6,057 bases of DNA from Flavobacterium sp. (GTDB lineage: Bacteria > Bacteroidota > Bacteroidia > Flavobacteriales > Flavobacteriaceae), in contig JASLHL010000050.1 of the NCBI GenBank assembly GCA_030152225.1, positions 1 to 6,057 on the forward strand, given 5' to 3'. A model generated the notes under the pieces. The model made no database searches, was not told the DNA's origin, and was given only the letters and a program-made list of their open reading frames with translations. Each line of letters begins with the position of its first letter. Positions within the stretch are counted from its first letter, which is position 1. Below, in pieces: positions 1-5,913 of the stretch. The translations under genes were made by a program, and so were the position numbers.

Positions 1-97
1 ATTTTAAAAAAGTTATACATTTAAATAAAATAAACATTAAACATACTAATCCTCTTAGTTGTGATTTTTTTAATTATAACACAAAACACAACACACT

Positions 98-1996
98 ATG
101 AGCGACGCACTACAACACGAATGTGGAATTGCTTTTTTACGATTAAAAAAGCCGTTATCCTATTATAAAGAAAAATACGGCAGTACGTTCTTCCCCATTC
201 AGAAGATGTACTTGTTGTTGGAAAAACAACACAATAGAGGGCAAGATGGAGCTGGGATGGCGAGTATTAAACTCGATATGGAACCTGGTGAACGCTATAT
301 TAGTCGTGTGCGTTCAAATAAAGCACAGCCTATTCAGGATATTTTTGCTCAAATCAACGGGCGTATCAATGCAGAAATGGAGGCACATCCAGAATATGCA
401 GATAATGCCGAATTGCAAAAGCAACATATTCCGTATTTAGGAGAAGTGTTTTTAGGACATGTGCGTTATGGAACATTTGGAAAAAACAGCATTGAGAGTG
501 TTCATCCTTTTTTGCGTCAAAACAACTGGATGCACCGTAATTTAATTGTGGCTGGAAACTTCAACTTAACGAATGTTAGAGAATTATTCGAAGATTTAGT
601 TCGCTTAGGGCAGCATCCAAAAGAAATGTCGGATACCATTACAGTAATGGAAAAGATCGGTCATTTCTTGGATGATGAAATCGACGATTTATATCACCAA
701 ATTAAACAAGAGGGCTTTTCTAAAAAAGCGGCTTCGCCAATAATTGGCGAGCGTTTGGACATTGCGCGTATCTTGAGAAGAGCATCGAAAAATTGGGATG
801 GTGGTTTTACCATGGCAGGTATGTTAGGACACGGAGATGCCTTTGTATTTCGCGATCCTGCGGGAATTCGCCCAGCATTCTACTATGAAAACGATGAACT
901 TGTCGTGGTAGCTAGTGAGCGTCCAGTGATTCAAACGGCTTTGAATGTTCCTTTTGAAGATATTAAAGAACTTACCCCTGGACAAGCGATTATCGTGAAA
1001 AAAGATGCAAGTGTGCATTTTGAGCAAATCTTAGAACCACTGCCTTTAAAAGCGTGTTCGTTTGAGCGCGTATATTTCTCAAGAGGTAATGATGCAGATA
1101 TTTACCAAGAACGCAAAGATTTGGGGAAATTTATTTTTCCGCAAGTGTTAGACGTGATTGAAAATGATACGGATAATTCCGTATTTTCTTATATCCCCAA
1201 TACCTCAGAAACATCTTTCTTTGGTATGATTGAAGGCGCACAAGACTTCTTGAACCAACGCAAGATTTCGGATATCTTGAAGAACAAAGAAGCCTTAACG
1301 GAGGAAAAATTACAAGAGATCTTATCGGTTAAATTACGCACAGAAAAAATCGCAATTAAAGATGCGAAACTGCGTACGTTTATTACCGATGACAGTAGTC
1401 GTGATGATCTTGTAGCTCACGTGTATGACGTGACGTACGGAGTGATTAAACCGACAGATAATTTGGTTATCATTGATGATAGTATCGTTCGTGGAACAAC
1501 GTTGAAGAAGAGCATTATCCGCATGTTGGATCGTTTAAATCCGAAGCGCATTGTGGTTGTTTCGGCAGCGCCTCAGGTGCGTTACCCCGATTGCTACGGA
1601 ATCGATATGGCAAAATTAGAAGGGTTAATTGCCTTTCAAGCGGTTATCGAGATGCTAAAAGAACGCAAGATGTATCACATTGTAGAAGAAGTGTACCAAA
1701 AATCAAAAGCACAAGTAGGGCTGAAAGATGAAGAGGTTGTCAACTACGTAAAAGAGATTTATGCTCCTTTTACAGACGAAGAAGTTTCAGCTAAGATTGC
1801 TCAAATGGTAACTGAAGAGGGAACCAAATCAGAAATCAAAATTGTTTTCCAATCGATTGAAAACTTACACAAAGCTTGTCCAAAGAACCTTGGAGACTGG
1901 TACTTCACGGGAGACTATCCGACAAACGGAGGAAACCGCGTGGTCAACCGCGCCTTCATCAACTACTACGAAGGTAGAGACGAGAAACCGTATTAA
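98..1996 (+). CDS. Atypical long amidophosphoribosyltransferase (PurF-like; glutamine PRPP amidotransferase)
   Basis: PurF proteins make 5-phosphoribosylamine from PRPP and glutamine, the first step of purine synthesis, in the cytoplasm. The N-terminal Ntn glutaminase (class II GATase) half covers roughly residues 9-300: HECGIAF with Cys9 as presumed nucleophile, QHNRGQDGAG (44-53), GHVRYGTFG (120-128), SD (178-179) and RDPAGIRP (252-259). The phosphoribosyltransferase half has CSFERVYFSR (320-329) and the PRPP loop VIIDDSIVRGTT (457-468), followed by RYPDCYGID (495-503). Cys9 implies removal of an 8-residue propeptide, as in Bacillus-type PurF. Oddities: the usual HNG oxyanion motif reads GNF (153-155); VPDSG reads IPNTS (367-371), followed by an insertion of roughly 30 residues; the C-terminal CxxCFTG iron-sulfur site reads GDWYFTG (599-605). 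At 632 aa it is over 100 residues longer than classical PurF. Long PurF homologues are common in Bacteroidota, sometimes beside a standard purF, so I give no symbol. The family assignment is secure; activity in purine synthesis is likely but unproven. A terminator follows, so it is transcriptionally separate from the next operon. Confidence 0.93.
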   Translation: MSDALQHECGIAFLRLKKPLSYYKEKYGSTFFPIQKMYLLLEKQHNRGQDGAGMASIKLDMEPGERYISRVRSNKAQPIQDIFAQINGRINAEMEAHPEYADNAELQKQHIPYLGEVFLGHVRYGTFGKNSIESVHPFLRQNNWMHRNLIVAGNFNLTNVRELFEDLVRLGQHPKEMSDTITVMEKIGHFLDDEIDDLYHQIKQEGFSKKAASPIIGERLDIARILRRASKNWDGGFTMAGMLGHGDAFVFRDPAGIRPAFYYENDELVVVASERPVIQTALNVPFEDIKELTPGQAIIVKKDASVHFEQILEPLPLKACSFERVYFSRGNDADIYQERKDLGKFIFPQVLDVIENDTDNSVFSYIPNTSETSFFGMIEGAQDFLNQRKISDILKNKEALTEEKLQEILSVKLRTEKIAIKDAKLRTFITDDSSRDDLVAHVYDVTYGVIKPTDNLVIIDDSIVRGTTLKKSIIRMLDRLNPKRIVVVSAAPQVRYPDCYGIDMAKLEGLIAFQAVIEMLKERKMYHIVEEVYQKSKAQVGLKDEEVVNYVKEIYAPFTDEEVSAKIAQMVTEEGTKSEIKIVFQSIENLHKACPKNLGDWYFTGDYPTNGGNRVVNRAFINYYEGRDEKPY

Positions 1997-2018
1997 TAGA
2001 ATAAATGTTTAGATATTG

Positions 2019-2053
2019 AAAAGCACTGATCGAGAGATTGGTGCTTTTTTTTT
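2019..2053 (+). terminator. Intrinsic terminator of the PurF-like gene
   Basis: The arms AAAAGCACTGATC (2019-2031) and GATTGGTGCTTTT (2036-2048) pair over 13 bp with two G:U wobbles. They close a GAGA loop of the stable GNRA type. The 3' arm runs into an unbroken tract of nine T (2045-2053). It lies 22 nt after the stop codon of the upstream gene, the expected place. It should insulate the ATPase/protease operon from upstream transcription. Confidence 0.88.
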
Positions 2054-2099
2054 GGGGGTGTAAAGTTGTTGTTTAAGTGCTTTTAATTAACAAACCTGC

Positions 2100-2118
2100 A
2101 GGGTAATGAAATTACCTT
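2100..2118 (+). repeat. Short hairpin followed by T residues
   Basis: AGGGTAAT (2100-2107) pairs with ATTACCTT (2111-2118) across a GAA loop, with one G:U wobble, and three more T follow. It is a weak terminator-like structure 47 nt beyond the T-tract of the strong terminator. It could be a back-up terminator, or chance in AT-rich DNA. Confidence 0.3.
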
Positions 2119-2315
2119 TTTGTATTAATAGTAAAATGTTTATTAATCGCAGTATAAGCGATATGTTTTCTTTTTCTTACTTGTTTTTTAAAACTATTAG
2201 TTTCAAATGTTGCACAACAACGGAGTACATAGCTGTAAAATGGGGAAGCCTACAGAATTTAATTAATGTAATAGAGTTAGATAAGGGTGTTTTATTAGAA
2301 AAGGGAAAAATAATG

Positions 2316-2382
2316 AAGGAGCAATAATATGAGTTCATGTATGGTGTTAGAACTATTTCAGATTATGATTTTTGTACATTAG
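2316..2382 (+). other. Doubtful 17-codon ORF with a Shine-Dalgarno motif
   Basis: AAGGAG (2316-2321) lies 7 nt before ATG 2329, ideal spacing for a ribosome binding site. It opens a 17-codon hydrophobic reading frame, MSSCMVLELFQIMIFVH, ending with TAG at 2380-2382. The start lies one base after the stop of the equally doubtful 73-codon frame. Bacteroidota genes generally do not depend on such sites, so this is either a coincidence, a foreign remnant, or a tiny peptide gene. I favour coincidence or remnant. Confidence 0.15.
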
Positions 2383-2481
2383 AAATAATACTCTTCAATC
2401 CATCAGCTCATCAAACAAAACCTTAAAACAGGTACAATTGTTGTTGTGATTTCGCTATCTTTAAGTTTCAAGAATAAATTG

Positions 2482-2489
2482 TAATTTTG
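2482..2489 (+). promoter_or_regulatory. Bacteroidota-type -7 promoter element of ietA (probably leaderless mRNA)
   Basis: TAATTTTG matches the TAxxTTTG -7 consensus of the primary sigma factor in Bacteroidota exactly. It ends only 4 nt before ATG 2494. With the usual distance, transcription would begin at or within a base or two of the A of the start codon, giving a leaderless or nearly leaderless transcript. No good -33 TTG is present at the usual spacing; the nearest TTG triplets (2438-2446) are too far upstream. The promoter may therefore be weak or helped by an activator. The assignment rests on sequence match and position only. Confidence 0.55.
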
Positions 2490-2493
2490 CACC

Positions 2494-3450
2494 ATGGCAA
2501 CAGCAGAGCAAATAAAATCCTTATTAGAATCGCATTACAAAAATGATAATGAACGATTTACATCCATTGCACTTCAGGTGGCAGCACATGAAGCGCGCAA
2601 GGGAAGTATGGTCGTCGCTAAGGAAATCAAGGCCTTAGTGGATCGATCACAAAAGGACGCTTTTAATGTAATCCGGTTGGAGCCTAACCTCAGTGATTTG
2701 GTGCTGGTTTTTTATCCAGAGACCCAGTTCAATGAATTAGTACTAGGAGAGGAAGTAGTGACGAAGTTAACTCGTATTGTGCGGGAGTATCAAGAGCGAG
2801 ATAAGATTAGAAAACACGGACTAAAACATCGCAGTAAAATTTTGCTGTCTGGACGACCTGGAACTGGAAAAACGGCAACCGCTTCGGTCATTGCTGGAGA
2901 ACTAAAATTACCCTTGTATGTCGTGATGATGGATAAACTCATGACGAAATACATGGGAGAAACAGCATCCAAACTACGCCTAATCTTTGATATGATGGTA
3001 TCCAAACGCGGAGTGTATCTCTTTGATGAATTTGATGCTTTAGGCGCTGAAAGAGGACGAGACAATGAAGTAGGTGAAATGAGAAGGGTCTTAAATGCCT
3101 TCTTGCAATTCTTAGAACAAGATGAATCAGAAAGCCTCATTTTTGGAGCTACCAATAATTTAAAAATATTAGATTCTGCCCTTTTCAGACGCTTTGATGA
3201 TATTATTCATTACGATATTCCCAATGCAAAAGAAATAGAAGATTTACTTCAGTTGAAATTACATGGTTTTCTAGGAGACTATAGTCTAAAGCCAATAATC
3301 GAAGAAGCCAAAGGACTAAGTCATGCAGAAATTACCAATGCATGTAATGATGCGGTAAAAGAAATTATCTTGGATAATAAAACCATCGTTTCTCAAAAAT
3401 TACTCTTGCAAATGATTAAAGATCGAAAGCAGACCTATCACCTATTATAA
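2494..3450 (+). CDS. ietA: AAA+ ATPase IetA, antitoxin/regulator partner of the subtilase
   Basis: A soluble single-domain AAA+ ATPase of 318 residues, the usual size for IetA-type proteins. An N-terminal helical region (about 1-60, with the stretch LQVAAHEARKGS) precedes the ATPase core. Visible motifs are Walker A GRPGTGKT (120-127, Lys126), pore-loop KYMGE (152-156, aromatic Tyr153), Walker B VYLFDEFD (174-181, Asp178 and Glu179), sensor 1 ATNN (219-222), arginine-finger pair Arg232-Arg233 in LFRRFDD, and the lid motif GLSHAEI (274-280). No transmembrane segment or HEXXH zinc site is present, so it is not FtsH. ATG 2494 is the only possible start: an in-frame TAA lies at 2482-2484, inside the promoter element. 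It is first in a two-gene operon with the subtilase gene 11 nt downstream. In the pTiC58 ietAS locus the ATPase is the antitoxin and the protease the toxin. By inference this protein forms a ring that binds and restrains or directs IetS. Pair and gene order support the symbol; the biological role here is inferred. Confidence 0.9.
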   Translation: MATAEQIKSLLESHYKNDNERFTSIALQVAAHEARKGSMVVAKEIKALVDRSQKDAFNVIRLEPNLSDLVLVFYPETQFNELVLGEEVVTKLTRIVREYQERDKIRKHGLKHRSKILLSGRPGTGKTATASVIAGELKLPLYVVMMDKLMTKYMGETASKLRLIFDMMVSKRGVYLFDEFDALGAERGRDNEVGEMRRVLNAFLQFLEQDESESLIFGATNNLKILDSALFRRFDDIIHYDIPNAKEIEDLLQLKLHGFLGDYSLKPIIEEAKGLSHAEITNACNDAVKEIILDNKTIVSQKLLLQMIKDRKQTYHLL

Positions 3451-3464
3451 TGTAATGGCGTATG
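3448..3464 (+). promoter_or_regulatory. ietA-ietS junction with three clustered ATGs and a start-stop
   Basis: The junction reads TAATGTAATGGCGTATG. The ietA stop TAA (3448-3450) overlaps an ATG (3450-3452) that is followed at once by TAA. That TAA overlaps a second ATG (3455-3457), which opens a 23-codon frame out of phase with ietS and ends with TAA at 3524-3526. The real ietS ATG is at 3462. There is no Shine-Dalgarno sequence. Ribosomes finishing ietA could reinitiate at the wrong starts, which would lower protease output relative to ATPase. The layout is seen directly; the effect is inferred. Confidence 0.4.
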
Positions 3465-5909
3465 TCACAAAGTTTCAAACCGCATTTGTTTGTACAGCAT
3501 GTCAAAGAATCTCAGGGATACACTAAACCAAAAATGGGTTTTAGTGGACTTCCACTTCCAGAAAAGGACAAGGAAAAACAAGGTAATCTCGTTTTAACTA
3601 GTTTACAAGAGCTATGGACAAGATTTGAGGAGGAAAAGGAATATACGACTCGACATGATATTCCAATGAGGAAAGGGGAATACATCACAGTTAAGGGAGA
3701 GCAAGGGCAAAGCTTAGAAGTAGATTCCTTAAGTAGTCATGGAGGTGCTTTTCTAAACATAAAAAAAGAAAAGGAGATAGAAGAGGCTACAATTTTTATT
3801 CCATTTGAAAAGAAAGAGGCCTTACTCAAAAAGGTTAGCCAGTATCTAACTGAATTTACGTCATCTGGAAATCCAAAACACCAAAAACTTATTGACAAAA
3901 TAGCTTTAGTTCATCGCGCTTCAGTAGAAGATTTGTGGACGGGAGATTTAATGCTCTTACCCCAAGAAGAGATGCAATGGTGTGAGCTCTGGTTTGCGCT
4001 AAATGAAGAAAGCTTTACGGATGCTGTATTTCATCAAATTAAAGAACGATGTGATTATTTCAATATAGTATACAGTACGGTAAGACAGTTTTTTCCTGAA
4101 CGAACAATCGTTACCATTCAAGCGAATGGAGTACAACTAGAGCATTTTTTTAATTCCTGTGATCATATTGCGGAAATAAGAAGAGCAGAAGAACTCAATC
4201 ACTTTTGGACACAAGAACTCAATACACTAGATCGAGAAGAGTATATCGAAGATTTAACCCAACGAATAACATATACGGATTCAAATAATGTAGTAACAAT
4301 ACTAGACTCAGGTGTGAATAACGATCATTGGCTGCTTCGAGATTATTTGAGGGATGAGGACCGGTTAACGGTTGATGAGAATTGGGGAATACAAGATGTA
4401 GGTCATCATGGTCATGGAACAGCCATGGCAGGTTTAGTGTTGTATCCTAATCTTAAACAGCTATTAGAATCTAGAGAAGGGGTTTCATTAAGTCATCGGG
4501 TAGAATCGGTGAAAATATTGCCTCCAACGGAAAGAGTGTATGATAATCAATGGCACTACGTGACGTTGAATGCCGTAAGTAGGGCTACAATCAGTAATCC
4601 TACTTATGACAGAACTTACTGTATGGCAGTAACAGGAGTAAATCAAAATGATTTTGGTAAACCTTCTACTTGGTCTGCTACTGTCGATAATATAACGAGT
4701 GGAGTTGAAGACGGGGAATCAAAACTATTTGTTATTAGTGCAGGAAATGTTAGAGAGGAAAATAACTGGAAACATTATCCTGAAAGCAATTTAGATTTAT
4801 CTGTTGAAAGTCCTGCGCAGGCTTGGAACGCAATAACTGTTGGTGCATATACATCCATGACGAGAGAAGGAGTGAATACTATAGCTCAAGTATATGAATT
4901 ATCGCCCTTTAGTACCACCTCTGCAAGCTGGGAGGGTAATTGGCCCATAAAACCAGAAGTCGTTTTTGAAGGAGGGAATGCGATTAGGCAAGAGCATAGC
5001 ATCGATAGAGATGATGAATTAGAATTGTTAACGCTATCATTTTTGCCAAGAATGAATCAGTTTCGGACATTTAATGCAACAAGTGCGGCAACTGCTTTAG
5101 CGTCTAATTTTCTGGCACAAGTAAAAACACAATATCCTGAGGCTTGGCCAGAAACATTACGAGGACTTATGATCCATGCTGCTGATTGGTCAGAACAGAT
5201 GATTAGACAGTTTGAAACAGATTTAAATGCTGTAAAAAGTAAACAAGAGTTGTTGAGAATTTTCGGATATGGTATACCTGATTTTAAAAAAGCAATACAA
5301 TGTGGTTCCGATTACCTGACATTAATTGCGGAAGAGACGATTCAACCCTATAGAATTGAAGAGGGACGTGTTAAAACAAATGAAATCCACTACTATGAAT
5401 TGCCCTGGCCAGCAGAAGTTTTGGCTAGTTTAGGCGAAACGATGGTTAAAATAAAGGTAACCTTATCCTATTTTATAGAACCTAATCCTGGTGAAAAGGG
5501 GTATACAACATCCTATGCGTATCAATCGAGTGCGTTAGAATTTAAGTTAATCCATCCTACGGAAAGCTTTGATAACTTTAAAGCAAGATTGAATGAGGAA
5601 TACCAAAGAACGGAAGAGGATGTTGCAAGATATAGTGATTCAAGATGGTTTTATGGATCCTTGTTTAAGGGGTCTATACACAGTAATTATATAGAAGGAA
5701 TGGCGATTGAGATTGCCCAATGCAATAAAATAGCTGTTTTTCCAAAAGCCTCAGGTTGGTGGAAGAATTTAAAAGGTAAAAACAGGTATAATGATACCAT
5801 GCGTTACGCTTTAATTATCTCAATCGAAACACCCGAATTAGAAACAGATATTTATACGCCTGTTCAGTTCCAAATTGAAAATCAAATCAGACAAGCGATT
5901 ATTACTTAA
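3462..5909 (+). CDS. ietS: Cytoplasmic subtilisin-like serine protease IetS (S8 family), toxin/effector
   Basis: An 815-residue S8 peptidase with a complete active site: Asp282 in TILDSGVN, His318 in HGHGTAMAG, oxyanion Asn429 in VISAGN and Ser541 in NATSAATALAS. The Pro usually found in GTSxxxP is Ala here. Asp-to-His spacing (36) is near that of subtilisin, but Asn-to-Ser (112) is longer. An N-terminal region of about 270 residues lacks a signal peptide, so the enzyme should act in the cytoplasm. It starts with PHLFVQH and has a likely beta-rich segment near 65-135. The C-terminal region (about 590-815) carries TLSYFIEPNPG (667-677) and a GWWKNLKG-type stretch near the end. These resemble what I recall of large subtilases paired with AAA ATPases, and their function is unknown to me. 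ATG 3462 is well fixed, because an in-frame TAA lies at 3453-3455. It is co-transcribed with ietA. In the pTiC58 locus protease activity is required for toxicity. Substrate and trigger are unknown. No frameshift or lost catalytic residue is seen, so it appears functional. Confidence 0.9.
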   Translation: MSQSFKPHLFVQHVKESQGYTKPKMGFSGLPLPEKDKEKQGNLVLTSLQELWTRFEEEKEYTTRHDIPMRKGEYITVKGEQGQSLEVDSLSSHGGAFLNIKKEKEIEEATIFIPFEKKEALLKKVSQYLTEFTSSGNPKHQKLIDKIALVHRASVEDLWTGDLMLLPQEEMQWCELWFALNEESFTDAVFHQIKERCDYFNIVYSTVRQFFPERTIVTIQANGVQLEHFFNSCDHIAEIRRAEELNHFWTQELNTLDREEYIEDLTQRITYTDSNNVVTILDSGVNNDHWLLRDYLRDEDRLTVDENWGIQDVGHHGHGTAMAGLVLYPNLKQLLESREGVSLSHRVESVKILPPTERVYDNQWHYVTLNAVSRATISNPTYDRTYCMAVTGVNQNDFGKPSTWSATVDNITSGVEDGESKLFVISAGNVREENNWKHYPESNLDLSVESPAQAWNAITVGAYTSMTREGVNTIAQVYELSPFSTTSASWEGNWPIKPEVVFEGGNAIRQEHSIDRDDELELLTLSFLPRMNQFRTFNATSAATALASNFLAQVKTQYPEAWPETLRGLMIHAADWSEQMIRQFETDLNAVKSKQELLRIFGYGIPDFKKAIQCGSDYLTLIAEETIQPYRIEEGRVKTNEIHYYELPWPAEVLASLGETMVKIKVTLSYFIEPNPGEKGYTTSYAYQSSALEFKLIHPTESFDNFKARLNEEYQRTEEDVARYSDSRWFYGSLFKGSIHSNYIEGMAIEIAQCNKIAVFPKASGWWKNLKGKNRYNDTMRYALIISIETPELETDIYTPVQFQIENQIRQAIIT

Positions 5910-5913
5910 TCCC

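Larger units (their letters stand above)
2054..2493. other. 440-bp gap with no convincing gene
   Basis: This AT-rich stretch separates the terminator from the ATPase gene. I see no tRNA, rRNA, transposase or CRISPR repeat in it. An open frame at 2106-2327 would encode 73 residues rich in Phe, Ser, Lys and Cys. It has no recognisable motif and its first half reads like random AT-rich sequence. The same frame continues past its TAA (2325-2327) for a further 32 codons to 2426, which would fit a decayed gene but proves nothing. The gap also contains a short hairpin near 2100-2118, an AAGGAG-preceded 17-codon ORF at 2329, a palindrome ACAATTGT (2434-2441) and the ietA promoter. It may be a junction scar left when the ietAS module entered this locus, or may hide an untranslated RNA; neither can be shown by reading. 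Confidence 0.6.

Noticed and set aside
1..97. Promoter for the PurF-like gene (TTG at 59-61, TATAAC at 75-80)
   Set aside because: No TAxxTTTG element is present and the spacing does not fit the Bacteroidota consensus; the sequence is simply AT-rich.
246..440. 64-codon open frame inside the PurF-like gene
   Set aside because: It lies wholly within a well-supported CDS in another frame and has no recognisable features; a shadow ORF.
824..1027. 67-codon minus-strand open frame
   Set aside because: Antisense to conserved PurF-like coding sequence, with no motif; a shadow ORF.
98..1996. Alternative identity as GlmS or asparagine synthetase, which share the class II glutaminase fold
   Set aside because: The second half has the PRPP-binding loop DDSIVRGTT and following RYPxCYGID region of phosphoribosyltransferases, and no SIS or ATP-pyrophosphatase domain.
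2083..2102. TTAATTAA and CCTGCAGG, two 8-base palindromes 4 nt apart, resembling a cloning linker
   Set aside because: No other vector-like sequence is present and the surroundings are ordinary AT-rich DNA; taken as coincidence.
2434..2441. Palindrome ACAATTGT as a possible operator
   Set aside because: Only 8 bp, does not extend, and no regulator gene is nearby; too weak to call.
2443..2452. GTTGTGATTT upstream of ietA, identical to 58-67 upstream of the PurF-like gene
   Set aside because: A 10-base match in two AT-rich upstream regions can easily arise by chance, and its distance to the two starts differs (40 and 51 nt).
2790..3155. 121-codon minus-strand open frame
   Set aside because: It is exactly antisense to the Walker A to sensor 1 region of IetA. 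Its length follows from the codon use of the sense gene, and no protein family is visible.
2494..3450. FtsH-like or Lon-like protease ATPase
   Set aside because: There is no transmembrane segment, no HEXXH zinc-protease site and no Lon Ser-Lys protease domain; it is a stand-alone AAA+ domain with a short N-terminal region.
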